Source: Setaria digitata (Eukaryota > Nematoda > Chromadorea > Rhabditida > Setariidae). From it: a stretch of DNA of 48,917 nt. Position 1 is the stretch's first letter, and every line of letters begins with the position of its first letter. Location: positions 1 to 48,917 of the forward strand of contig RCAB01000452.1 of the NCBI GenBank assembly GCA_003640385.1, read 5' to 3'. A program made the translations under genes and the position numbers. The notes under the pieces were generated by a model. It had not been told where the DNA came from, made no database searches, and saw nothing but the letters and a program-made list of their open reading frames with translations. Shown piece after piece: positions 1 to 12,517 of this stretch.

Positions 1-195
1 TTTTTTTTTTTTCTTTTGTTTTTAGAGTGTTTTTGTTGATCGATGAGGTCCTTTTAACAATTTTTTGACTCATCAATTTAAATTTCGATTTCTATTTTTT
101 GACCCGTGACGGTGGTCTCATTTCCAAGGTATTTTTTCAAACTTATTTCATAAAGTTAAAATGAGAATTTTTTTTACTTATTTAGTGCTGTGCAG
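1..195. other. Left-edge intron sequence of the TONSL-like gene
   Basis: T-rich sequence that reads as intron, with an acceptor at 194-195 (GTGCAG) leading into the first clear TONSL exon. A nearer AG at 184-185 is the alternative. An open stretch ends at AAG/GT around 136, in the same phase as the next exon, but no AG acceptor precedes it in that frame, so I do not call it an exon. The missing N-terminal part of the protein should lie left of the window. Confidence 0.5.
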
Positions 196-3100
196 TTGGG
201 ACAGGATTCGAGATCAAGGAAGGCTCGATTACAACAAGTGTTATCACAGATTTGTGATAAAATGAAATTGCAGAGTTTATCATTACGTTACCACAATGCT
301 GCAATGGCTTACGCGGTGTACGTTGTGTGTTGAAATTTCAACAGATTTCTTTAGAATCTGATACAGTTCCGATGAAATAAATCTTTGGACGGACTGAGAT
401 GACTCCGTAGCTTGAATTCTCATAACCATTGTGTATAGTTTCAGGTACAGATAAAGAAAATACTACACGAAAGTTAAAATAGCTTTTTTGACATTTTAAA
501 ATTTATGGTCATCATGCTGCGGGAAAATTTGCACCATCATCTGAATATATGTTTAATTATTATTCTGCTATTGCTCTCCTACGCAGTTGCATTTTCTCAT
601 AGGCTAGTTTCCGAGCATGTAAATAAAAGTTATAAAACAGCAAAGTTTTTTACAGACGTGCTGGTGATCACGATTTGCAGTACCGTTGTTTACTTTCAAA
701 GCTGAACTTTTCTGGTGATCAGCGTTTAAAGACAGCTATTGAGCTGGTCCACGTAGCTGGTAATTTAGATCAGGAAGCGTCTTGTGAGGCAAAATTCATC
801 TTAGCTCAGGTGCAGGTTATTTCAATAAATAAGAATTTTGTTTTATCATATTCTGAGAGATGCTCATGTTGTTAATTTTGAAGGAGAAAATTAGGGCGAA
901 GGATTTTGTTGGCGCAAAATGGGACCTTATTTCAATGTTAGCTTCTAAGGAGCATGAAAAGCTAGACCCAGAAGAGCAAAAATCTTTCTATCAAGTCTTG
1001 ATAACAGGTAATTTTATGTCATCATTAAAAAATGAAGCATTTGATTACTTATCATTCCTTACTGCTACTTCACCGACATTTTCGCTTGTAAATTTGTTTT
1101 TTGAATTTACATCTGTTATATAATATAATATAATCTTCCCATCCATTAGAACATTTTTGTTATCATATAATTTTTGAGAACTTTTCGATGGCAGAATTTT
1201 ACATTATTTCAGTTTGGTTCTTTTTTGACATTATTTGTGATATGTTTTTTTAATTATCTTAATGTAGTTTTGGAATCTTTTTGTTTAAATCAGTTCTTCT
1301 TACCAGTTAACACCGAAAATTGTTTCTCACTTGAATTGTAAATAAATTATTGCAAATGGGCGCTATCTTCTGGATATCGCCATGATTTTCGAAGGCAGCT
1401 TTGAGAAATGTCGTTGTTAAATGCATCATGGAACATATCACTTCAGCAGGTCTTCACGTAGCTTTGGAAAAACTTCATGTCACCACAGATCTCTTTCCCT
1501 CTTTTATCCCATTCACTCATCTCCTTTGTACGCTTTTATTACCATTTCAGCATACAAAACAACCGAACGATTAAGAGTGTTAACAAGTGCTGAAGAATAT
1601 GCTAAGATGAAGATTAATGAGAAACTTGGAGATAGCTTGTATGAGGTATACTCCATATTTTTGCTATTCTTGTATTCACAAACATTTCTGAATTCCATTG
1701 TTGGCTTCAGTTTTGAAAGAAATTTTTTTGCAGGCAGGATTTTGTGAAACATCGCTCGAGTTTTACAAACAAATGTTAACCTACGCCAATCAAACGGAGG
1801 ATAAAATTAAAGCTTTAGTATCTATAGCAGAAACAGCTAAAGAGTTGGACCGTTACAAAGATGCATTTGACTGCTTTGTTGAGGTTAAAAATCTTGAAAA
1901 TACGCTGGATATATCCGATGCTAAGGTATCTCCATAATTTTTTCTTTTTTTTTTTCAGAATTATGCAAATTTTTTGTTAAACTTGAGTATGAATCTTCAG
2001 TATTTTACATAGAATAACTTTTATAATCACTTAGTCTTTCATTGTATTTTACTTTTCAAAGAGTAAATAAGAGGCTCAAGTGTGCGACTGTGAAAGTCCC
2101 TAACTGCGATTGTGTCGTTACTTCAAAAGGAATTGAATAGATTAACAGTTTGTTAATATTTAACGTCGAAATGCAATATTTTATTCTTTTCATTTTTTAA
2201 ATGGGAGTTAATATGTACATTTAGAGAGCGGATACAAATATTTGTATCGCTAGTGTTGCTGCTAATATGAATTCTTTCCCAGCGGAGAAAGTTTTGGAAT
2301 TGTTCCGAAAATCCGAGTGTCTTGCTGTGTATAATCGTCAGAAAGTAATTGCTCCAATTTTTTATTTCATGAATATTTTCCAAAATTCCAACTAAGCCAA
2401 TTTAATTTCAGCTTTGCTCTTATTTGAATTTAACAAAATTTGACTAAGCATACGTTTTCTCAAATTGGAAATTTAAGTCATTATCATAACAAAATGTTAG
2501 CTACATTTTTTAATGCAAATTTTGAGTATTTCTCAGCAGAATAAATCTTAAAATTGTTCGGGAAGTTGTACTGTTTGGAAATAATATTTACTTGGTCCTG
2601 TTTATCGAGTGTTTTTTTAGAAAACAATATATGAAAACATGTTGGCATATATGAAGGAAAATGATGTGGGTGAGGAATTGCGAGTGGAATTTGAGATGAA
2701 ACTTAGCAGTCTTGGGAATGATGCCGAAGATGATGGTCACTCTGAAACTGATGGAGAAAACGAAGAAAACTTCGTCGATAAGTGGGATGAAATGAGCGAT
2801 ACGCAAATTTTGGCTTATTGTAACGGTAAATTTAGTCATATTTAACTCGGGATTTAATTATGTTTCTTTTTGTTATCTGCATGACGTGTTAGTGCAGTAG
2901 ATCTTCATTTGCTATTTATTTCTTTCCAAACTACATATTTCTTTTGAATTAGAATGTCTATGCAGTTTCATATATCAAGTGACTTAATTTTATTGCACAT
3001 ATGTGCTGCGATTGAAGTTGTGTTACATGGAATGGATTTATTCGTTCAGCAATTTTTTTTTTTTTTTTTTTTTTTTTGAGTTTTCAAGATTTCTAATTTT

Positions 3101-6100
3101 AGAAGAAGCAAGCCGTCATAGTATGGAAGAACGCATGCGATCAGAGAAAGATAAAAAAATAAATCTTTATGGTGAAACACGGATGCATGAAGCTGCTCGT
3201 GGAAATGATACTAATTATTTAGAGATGCTTATCGAAATGGTTTTGCTGTTGTTTATTTTCTTGCTGAAAACATAGTCAATCGATAAGCTAATTTAACATG
3301 GTTTTAAATAGATCCTCATTCGAAAATATTGTAGTAGCTCCGTTGTGAATATTCTTTAGTTTTCAAGTTTTCACTTCTCATTTCGTACTAAGTATTCAAT
3401 CGGTCACTGTAATATCATTGAGTTTTCTTCGGAATGCTTTTTACCGAATTGAAATCTGCTTATTAGTTATTGTTTTGCTGAAGTTCCATACAATTATTTT
3501 TTTAAGCTTTCTAATGCCAAAACTACTGATAATTTGATTCATGTGCTTCAGGGTTATAACATAAATGTTCGTGATGAAGGCGGTTGGACACCATTACATG
3601 AAGCTGTTGGAGCGTTAAAATTTGAAAATGTCCAAATTTTGGCTAAAGCTGGTGCGAATCTTAATTTACAATCAAATGAAGGAACTTTGTCAGCTGATGG
3701 TGAACGTACGGTATGTTTCATTTTTACTGTACTTTACTTTTGTCACATTGACTTAATTCTCCTCATATTTTCTTCAGTAATTAAAATTATTAATTTTGGA
3801 ATAAGACGTGATTAAAATTCTATTTGCTATAGAAAATCTTATTTAAGGACTCTTAACATGATTTTGTTTTTGACGTAATCTCCAAAATTTCTTTTTTTTT
3901 ATATGTAAGTGTTTTATCCACCTCAACTTTTCAGAATTTCTGTTTATAGAGGGCAAAACATTTCTCGAAAAAGAGGAAAAATATATAGTAAATGAACAAA
4001 GAATGTATCGCATCATCTATGGATAAATGTTCCGTATTCTTCTATCCCTAAAGCTCTGAATAGCGTCTTTTGTGGAAGAGATATTTAAATTGCAACTCAT
4101 TGTTTTATAAAAATAATTTATAGGATAGTGGTGGTTTAACTCCATTAATGGAAGCATGTGATCGAGGTGCTACAGCTATCGTTGATTTGTTATTGAAGTT
4201 TGGAGCAAATGTTACTATTAAAAATCGTGATAATTGGACAGCGCTTGATTTCTTCCGCAATTCATTGGAAATGGGAATGGTTGAAGATGAAGTTATGGAG
4301 GAAGCCAAGCAGCTTGTAACTGTTATGGAAAAGAGGCTGAAAGAAGGTTAAAAATAATTTTTGATATTCATGACATATTCTTATATTATAATATAGGATC
4401 GCAGGATTTGGTATTTTTTTAAAGGCTTTCCAACGGTAATTTAAAGCTTAAGATTTCCAAGACTTCAAGAAATATTCCAGGTAAGGTATGCAGGTGTGTT
4501 CATCTTGCATTCAGCAATAACTTCAATTTCTGAAAATCCAAATCTACCTACCTATTGGTCAGCAGAAATTTAATCAAAAAACAATTTTAAAGCTTTGGTT
4601 TTACAGACTTAAGATAATTGTTAAATTATTTGAGAGCGATCCCAGTTTTATTGAACAGTTGCATCTTTCAATTTTTTTTTTATTTTTATTTTTTGTAAGT
4701 TGAAAGTTTTGGCAGTTGTGTGATTGCTATCTCCATCGTCCATTATTATTTCGCTGATTTTTTATGTTGCCATATCTGTAATGATGCATATGAAGATCGC
4801 AACTATTTTAGCAAATATAACGGTAAATGCTGAGCCACCACCCAAGAAGCTTAAATTAAGTGATAAGTCAAAACCGAAAACACATCTAAATGCTCCATTT
4901 GGTGAGTTTCTGGATCCAAATGTGTCCAATTTGCGCGAATATCAGAAAACAATGAATGTTGTTGGACGTGGAGAAACACATGATCGAATGAATATTTGGT
5001 TAAATGATTTCGATGCTTCATTCGATGAGGTTTATTTTCGACGATATTGCAAGACAATATTTATGCAATTAAACGACGATTATGCCTTGATCAAAGTTTT
5101 TCGAAATCATTATAGCGTGTCCTCATGTCACGATTTTTAACTTTACAGTACTTACGTATGACTCAGTATTTCGTTGAGTTTTGTGGATAATATGAAGTTA
5201 AGTTGAATTTTCTGGAATGGCTGTACGTAATTCATTCATCCTACTTGCTTTTCAAGAAATTGATTCATCATTCGATGTACCAAATTACAGGATGTTGATA
5301 GTGAAGCGACGCATTCTAGACTTTTGTCGCCAACTTTGGATGATCTACTTACTACCACTGATAATTTAACTGAATTTCCTCATATCACATCCTCAGTACC
5401 ATCCAGCTCTGTGCCATTGTTATTGGACCAACAGCAAAGTTCTACAATGGAAAATGGTTAGACTTTCAATTTTTACCCTATTATTTAGCGTGTCGTTTTA
5501 TTTTATATAATTTAGGAACGGAAAATTGAGTCTTAGAAATTTTATGAATACCTAGAAATATATGACTACTTTCGTATCATTCAAAAAGTTAACTGCTGGA
5601 CATTCATTTCTTAGAGAAAGATTTTTTTTTTCGTTTCCAAAATATAAGGCTTTTATTGAAATCAATGTTACTTCAAAATGAATCGTACTTCCAGGAGGAA
5701 ATGCTCGTCAGATGAAGCGAAATCTCTCTACTGACTTTAATGATGGAGCTTCATCGAGTTTCGGTTCCACTGTTTTAGCTGGACCTCTGAATTCTTCAAA
5801 ATCCGGCCGAAAAGAGGCAAATAATCGACCAAGTGTAGAACGGTTAATATTTTCTTTCTGAAATTTTTTTCTTTTGGAATATGTAGTTAGCTTTTTCGAC
5901 GTATCACGGTTCCCTTAAAGTCATTCCAGTAAATTAAATTGGTTATCCCGCCTCACAGAAGTCATTTTCAGAAGCCTTGGGAGCGATTCAGATGGCGAAT
6001 CATTGGTAAAATCACATCCATCAGTACGAGACAGACAAACGGAAAGCCCTCGAGGTATTGAATTGCAGCGTTTCAAACGCTGCAGTGTAGAAAAATTAGC

Positions 6101-9100
6101 AAATACCAACAAGGTAGTAGAGCGGAAGATTCGATCAATATCTCCATCATTATCTATATCATCAAGCTTAATGAATCAAATTTTCATTAAGATTATTATA
6201 AAGAAAGATGATGGTGCACATCTAAAGACTAAAGGGATGCCGTTTGCAAGGTTTGTATTGTTTACTTACTACTTTTATACTCTTTTGCATTTCATCATCA
6301 AGATGTGTTCCCCATAAATGTGAAATTAGATCTTGTAAAATACGTCCAAGATTATGTGTTTTCATAATCATAATCATGAAAATTTTTATTATGTATCAAT
6401 TGGAAGACGGATTTTTTTTTGAATCGAAGTGACCCTATCGTTTTTTAATATTGTATTTCAGCTCTTGTATCATAGGTGATATTCGTAAGCGTTGTAAAGA
6501 AGAATTGAAAGGTGATGTGGAGTATACATCTATGACTATTTGCCATGATGATTGCGAGCTGTCAGATGATACCCCAGTTGAGCTGGTGCTATCAAATGAG
6601 AAAATCCTATATTGTATCATAGGTGGTTGTACAAAACCATCTGCTGCACAAATTTATACAAAGAGGACGAAACGTAAGTATGTTTATGATTTAAAAATAT
6701 CATTTCGGAGGATTAAGGCTTGATAGTCTGAGATACCGGAAGATTAGTTCAATGAAGGTTAAGGAACGGTCACTTTCGAACGAAATTGCATACCCGTTTT
6801 ATTACATAGATACTACTTTACGTTACTCTATTCATCATACTGAGGAGATATTTTTAGTATCAAAATTTGCACGCTTTACAGTACGTGATTTCTTTAAGTA
6901 TTAATGGCAAATGTGTTACGTGCACTTACGGAAAGTACGAGTGGCTCATTAGATTTGCGTGAATTAAATATTGGCGACGATGATGCAATTTACGCAGCTG
7001 TTGAAGTTTTGCAATCAGATCTCCTGGAACTCTATTTGGATGGCAATTCCCTATCGATATCGTTTATTGATTTAGTTTCAAAGCTCCTTCGGCATCTCAC
7101 ATTATTAAACTTACCATGTTGTGCACTAAAAAGGTATATTTTGTCTTGTTATAGTTTACATTTTGATTAATATGATTCACAATCAAGTTGCTGGTTGGTT
7201 CTGCCTAAAATTGAGAATTACGAATGTGTCGCATTTCCCACTGTGGTTAAGGAGACCCATATAATGTAAATCTCTCCAAAATTATGTTCCTGGATTCATT
7301 ATCGATTTGCATGATATACTAGGAAGGAGTGATTTTCTTTTTATTTTATGGATTATTTCTTGAACTTTTTGTTTTTCAGTAGGAATCTTCGGCAGCTGAT
7401 TGGTGATCATACTGCCTGTAGTACACTGAGCAGGCTAGATTTAAGCTACAATAACCTCAGTGATGTTACTTCTGATAATTTGGTTGTTTTTGTTAGCTTA
7501 TGTCCGAATCTTACACATCTTAAGCTTGCTTCGTGCAATATAAACCAAAGTGCCGCGAATGGCTTGATACAACAGATAAAAAGTAAGTATTTAAAGAAAA
7601 TTTAGCTATTTTCAAGGGAAAATATTTTAAATATATATTTGTTTTACGTCATATATATTCTAATGTTTTTATTTTACTTAATCATCTCCTGATTTGGATT
7701 ACGTTATACTTGGTATATTTCCTTGATTTACCTGCATTACATCCGCCTCTCTTCTACCAGATGTTCTAATATTGCTGAGGTTTATGTCACGATTAGATGA
7801 AACTTATCATTTGTAAGTATTATAAAGGATGTAAAATTCTTTCAAGAAGGAATGTAAAATATTCCATTCCCATTATTTTGGTCAATATATTTTCTTCTGT
7901 TAAAAGGTATCGGTCAAAGTTCTTTTTACTGCTAAACTTACGCGCAATATTCGTTTTTCTTTCAGAAATAATTTCGCTGGAAGTACTAGATTTGAGTTTC
8001 AATTCATCAATTAATTCGGATCATGCTTCTGAAATACTTCAAGTTTGTGAAAACTTGAAGCATTTAAATTTATCTTGTACATCTGTATCCAAAATGGATA
8101 ATATGGTAAGGAAAAGGAATTACTGTTTTGTGCCGTTTCTGTTTTTATTCTTTTTTCTTAGCTGTTATTTAGTCTACAGTTCCCGCAGTTTTCGATTTCT
8201 TATATTAATTTTCTATTAATATTACACTGTTCATATTCCGAACTAATTTTTATAACAATATGCCGTCTCATTTTTTATAAATTCTTAGGTAGAATTTATC
8301 TATTTTGACTAATCAGATAAAATTTTAACCAAAACATGACTTTTCTTGCGTACATCTCGACTTTTTTTTTGTGATTAATTGTTCTTATGCTATTATTTTA
8401 CTGTTTTTTATGCTTTCATTTTGTCCTTTACTTACTAGCAGTATTTGTTTGAAATTTGGAAATAACGTTCTTCCGAACATGGAAGGAAGGCGGGTATCAT
8501 TTACCTTCATAGTTTTATGATTTTATCATTCGAGTTTGAAAGGACGACTGAATTTTAAAGTGTGCCGCAGTTCATCAAAGTACTAGATTTTGTGTTCATT
8601 ACCGGAAATATCGGGTTACTTGTTGTGGTATATTTACTAAATATCGCAATATCATAAGAATGCATTTGGCTCACTTGCTCGGATTTTCTGTAGCAGTTTT
8701 TAATAGATCGAATTATGAATTAGGGGATTGCTATCTGGAAGAGATGGGAAATTTGATAATTGCTTCGAATTCTTAGAAGGCGATCTTATGTATTCCAAAA
8801 CTCTTCTTTTCTCATCTTCTTTTTCTTCTTTTTTTGTGCTTTAAATCTGTTCAGTTTTAGCCAAAGATGGAAAGAAAATTGGAGGCGCTAATTTTATCTC
8901 TCAATAATTTGCATAATTCCAATTATACTGCGCAATGGTCTTTGACATATTGCCCGAATATGACGCTTCTGGATTTGTCTGCCACAGCAGCCATTTCTTC
9001 CTTAATCGAAATCTGTTTAAAGATAAAAGCAGATAAGGTATTCATCTGAAATAATGTCTAAATTTTTGGTATAACATGTGTCAAATATTTTCTGTTGCTA

Positions 9101-9317
9101 AGTTTTAAATTAACTTAATTTGATATCGTTTCAGATGCCTTTCACGACAGTTTTATTAGCTGATTGCAGCTGGCTCGAATCGAACGCAGAAGAAATAATT
9201 CACACACTTAAATCAACTTTAACTACAAATAATACTATAAGATTCCAATTTAGCAAGAAATTTCATCAGAAAATTAAGGAATTATTGCCGGACTCATATA
9301 AATTTTGCTTGAAATGA
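196..9317 (+). CDS. TONSL: Tonsoku-like protein (TONSL), 5' end outside the window
   Basis: TONSL works with MMS22L at stalled or broken replication forks. In human, its ankyrin domain reads new histone H4 unmethylated at K20. I see 20 exons in consistent phase: 196-315, 681-809, 860-1007, 1551-1645, 1734-1925, 2225-2344, 2621-2825, 3103-3239, 3552-3710, 4124-4346, 4812-5029, 5291-5456, 5695-5842, 5972-6250, 6462-6673, 6899-7133, 7380-7582, 7966-8105, 8861-9037, 9135-9317 (stop TGA), giving about 1162 residues. In order: TPR helices (visible residues 1-270), an acidic stretch (about 290-325), ankyrin repeats (about 345-500; GETRMHEAA, GGWTPLHEA, GGLTPLMEA), a basic/Ser-rich linker, a ubiquitin-like region (about 750-850) and C-terminal leucine-rich repeats (SRLDLSYNNLSD, LEVLDLSFN, KHLNLS). 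This TPR-ANK-Ubl-LRR order is diagnostic. Human TONSL has about 1378 residues, so roughly 200 N-terminal residues are missing. The first three exons are the least certain. Confidence 0.9.
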
Positions 9318-9642
9318 TCTCCTTCTGCATTATGTTATTCAGTACTGAATAAATTATCGCGTTTCAAAGCTGCTAATTTTAATTAAAGCTTTTTTGTTGC
9401 TATTCCAATATTTTTTATGTTAAGGTTTTTTAAAGAGCTTGTAATCGTTTATCTTACTCTGCCGTTTAATGTAAAATCATTGATTGTATTTGTTCGACTT
9501 TTTATTTTCTATAAATGATGATATGAATTAATGTAGCTATTTTGACAAGACGGCTATTTTTTTCTAGAATTTATTGATAAAAAATTGCTTCTAGAGAATA
9601 TCTTCTATTTATCGCCTTTGGTGATGAGCTTTTAAAGGTGAA
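9318..9642 (+). other. TONSL to EXOSC3 intergenic spacer with possible trans-splice acceptor
   Basis: This 325-base T-rich gap holds the TONSL AATAAA and, near its end, an AG at 9636-9637 (TTTTAAAG) five bases before the EXOSC3 start codon. A same-strand gap this short fits nematode operon organisation, with the downstream message receiving a spliced leader; that is inference. No other gene is visible. Confidence 0.45.
9348..9353 (+). terminator. Poly(A) signal of the TONSL gene
   Basis: A canonical AATAAA lies 30 bases after the TONSL stop codon, in T-rich sequence, so the 3' UTR would be very short. EXOSC3 starts about 290 bases downstream on the same strand. Confidence 0.6.
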
Positions 9643-11129
9643 ATGGCAGAGATTCATCTTCCGGGCGATATCGTTTCTTTAACGGTTCCTGGTCAAAAAC
9701 AAACAGAAGTTAGTTCTCCTTAGCGCTTTATATTTTGTTTATTTTTTTTTTCCACCCTTTCGTATCGCCTTTATTGATTTACAATATTATTAGGGGGGAT
9801 TTGTTTCAGGTAATTGGTTGCGGTCTAGAACGAGTAGTCAATAAACCGGACCAATTGTTGGTTGTACAACCGGGAATACGGCGTGTTTCACATGGAAAAC
9901 AGTGGATGGCAGTCCACTCACGAAGGTTTTGTTTCATACAAATTTATGAAAATATTTTTCTAAATAATAAATGAGTTATATAATTTCGGAGTTCATAATG
10001 GGTGGAAATTGAAAGAAGCTGAAGTTTGAAGACAAAACAAGGCTGATGACAAAATTTGCTGATTTGAGCGATAAAAAAAGGATTCTTGAACTTTCATTCC
10101 TTTTTGTTTTTCAGGTATGTCCCACGAAAAGGTGACCGCATAATCGGGGTTGTTATTTCTACTCACGGTGAATCGTTTAAAATTGATATAGGCGCTGCTG
10201 ACATCGCTTTTATATCTTTTCTTTCTTTTGAAGGTTAACATCATATTTGGCTTCCTATGTTACTATTTATCATATTCAAGAAGATAGTTTTAGCATAAAT
10301 GATTATTCCTTTTTGTGATTTATCATGTTATTTCTAAATTAGGATCCTTTATTTATATGGATTTATGAAAGAACTGAATAATCCGTGTAAAATTTTTTCT
10401 CACGGTGAGGTCATTAACATTCTAATTGTGTTATCATTGGATAGTCTGAGTGGTACTAGTGAGGGGCATAACATTAGAACATTTTTTATTAAATAATCAT
10501 CTTTTTTTAAAGTGGTTTTTGCTATGTGAATTTTGTTTTTATCCTCGTTTCAGGTGCCACAAGACGTAATCGTCCTAACTTGAAAGTTGGCGATTTGATT
10601 TATGCATCTGTTGCAGTTGCAACGAAACATCTCGAACCTGAGGTACACTCGGTTTTGCCGCCTTTTTCAAATGACTTTTTTATTTATACAAGCTTACTGT
10701 CTCATTCATGAAAATAAAACGAAAAGGAATCAGGTAAAAAAGAGTCCTTCGTGTAAATTTAGTTTAGAATTCGATGATTTTCAGCTTACATGTATTGACA
10801 ATGAGGGTCGAGCGCGTGGTATGGGTTTGCTACCATCTGGTGGATTTGTCTTTAAAACAAGCTTAAATCTTGTACGTCGAATTCTTTCGCCATCATCAAA
10901 GCTCTTATCACTGCTTGGTAAAGATATAAAGTTTGAAATAACTGCTGGCATCAATGGAAGAATTTGGATCAAAGGCATAAATGTCGTGGAAATGGTAGCT
11001 GTTTACCAGGTGATTAAGGATTCGGAATTTGTTCCGGAACCAGATATTTCAGCTTTTGTGGAAAAGCGAATTTGTCGCTTGCGTGGCTTCCCAGTAGCTG
11101 ATGAGGCTGATAATGATCGAATAATGTGA
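9643..11129 (+). CDS. EXOSC3: Exosome complex component RRP40 (EXOSC3)
   Basis: This is a non-catalytic cap subunit of the RNA exosome, which helps thread RNA into the 3'-5' nuclease in nucleus and cytoplasm. Five exons join in phase: 9643-9708, 9810-9925, 10115-10233, 10554-10642, 10785-11129, giving 244 residues (human about 275). Residues 1-60 form the N-terminal domain (VVNKPDQLLVVQPGIRR). An S1 RNA-binding domain follows (RYVPRKGDRIIGVV, then SFEGATRRNRPN and VGDLIYA). The C-terminal KH-type domain carries CIDNEGRARGMG and the signature NGRIWIK near residue 187. The SFEGAT..NRPN and NGRIW blocks separate RRP40 from the related RRP4. The start is the first ATG after a possible trans-splice site at 9637. 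Length and motifs suggest an intact gene. Confidence 0.93.
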
Positions 11130-11907
11130 TATTTTCTCTATTGTTTCTGTATCTAAAGGTGTACTTGTATGTTATGCATATCTTAACTACTATTTTAAAT
11201 TTCATCTTGAAGTGCATTTGTTGAAGTTTCCGTAGTTATTTTACGTAACAGTGCAAATATTTAATTTATTCCTTTTAAATTACTCAAATGATGAAATACA
11301 TTGATTAATGTTTCGCTTGCTTCTTCATCTAAATCTTTTCATTCTGTGCAGTTTGTTAAACCAACTTTTCTGATTCTAACAATCTATAAATTGGCTGCGA
11401 ATTATATATCTCAACATTGCTACATACATTATGCCGGCTAGCTTGTTAGTATTAATGTAGAAGTTGTAAAATTATTGCGAAGTTTTGCTCACAGCGCAAA
11501 AATATGCTTTGATTTGACTTGCTTTGTTTTAAAGCTATAATTTTCTTTACATTTGTTCTTAATTGTTAGCACCATTCACTTCTGTCGATGTAATAGAATG
11601 TTATTTATGCACCTGTCACTTAAGGATATTTTTCAATTGAGATCTTGTCGAATTACGCGGTATCGTGATAAAAATTTTATTTATGATAAGAAATATATAA
11701 ATTGTTCAAGATGTTCACCCTCATTTTTCATCTCCATATATCATATAAAAGTTTAATTCGCATTGTTTTTTTTTTCCTTTTTTTCCATAGATTCCTGGAC
11801 ATAATTGTGGGAAAGGAAAGAGTTTGTTAATAAAAAAGTCGGTATATCACTAATCAGTTTCGTTGCAGTTAATCACTTTCTAAAATACAGAAAAGAACTG
11901 TCAAGAA
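11130..11907 (+). other. EXOSC3 to HSBP1 intergenic region with possible trans-splice acceptor
   Basis: This is 778 bases of AT-rich sequence with only short chance reading frames. Near the right end ATACAG (AG at 11889-11890) lies 17 bases before the HSBP1 ATG and could take a spliced leader. The left part must hold the EXOSC3 3' UTR, but I see no clear AATAAA. Confidence 0.45.
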
Positions 11908-12517
11908 ATGGAGGGTGATCAACAACTGAATGCAGAAAAGAGTAATGATGATGTGGCAAGAAAAGTTGACGAAAATGATTCTCTAGTTTTGCCGGAAGCA
12001 AGAGCAAGTGACCAAAGCTTGCAAGAGCTAACTTCTCTCGTCAGTTCTTTTTTTTTTTTTCTTGTTTAAGCATATCTAAAAAGATTGTTTTCATGTTATT
12101 CTTTTTTCAGTTGTGCTTCATTACATAGTTTTTTTGGTCATTGTGAATGTATTTGCTTTTATTACTACAACTACAGAGACGAGTGAAATGAGTGGAAAAA
12201 ATTCGTTTAGGTTAATAGGTTAATTATTTAACTCGAAAACTGTGCTTAAAACTATATGAACTGTAGTTGGACTTTTCTCGATGATCAAAATTATACGAAA
12301 AGATTCCCGAAACCGTTATAAATTGGCAAATTTAAGCAGGAGAAGAGCGAGATATGTATTTCAGATACAAGGAGTATTACAACAAACACAGGATCGTTTC
12401 CAACGGATGTCTGATCAAATTATTGGAAGAATAGATGATATGACGAGACGTATCGATGAACTGGAAAAGAATATAACTGATCTAATGACACAAGCTGGTG
12501 TTGAGCCGGAACCATAA
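11908..12517 (+). CDS. HSBP1: Heat shock factor binding protein 1 (HSBP1/HSB-1)
   Basis: This small coiled-coil protein binds heat shock factor trimers and damps the heat-shock response; HSB-1 does this in C. elegans. There are two exons, 11908-12039 and 12365-12517, giving 94 residues. The join gives SLQELTSL then [13 protein letters not shown]. The donor is CTC/GTCAGT and the acceptor TTTCAG. The core [14 protein letters not shown] and [15 protein letters not shown] is nearly the animal consensus and carries the heptad hydrophobics. An acidic, polar N-terminal extension of about 35 residues precedes the core, longer than in human HSBP1 (76 residues in all). It starts at the only in-frame ATG of exon 1. 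A conserved, intact gene. Confidence 0.93.

Noticed and set aside
1391..1550. Open + strand stretch with protein-like content (KAALRNVVVKC, then HVALEKL) inside a TONSL intron
   Set aside because: Exons 860-1007 and 1551-1645 join in perfect phase without it and match the TPR region. It ends at the acceptor of the next exon in a frame that then hits a stop.
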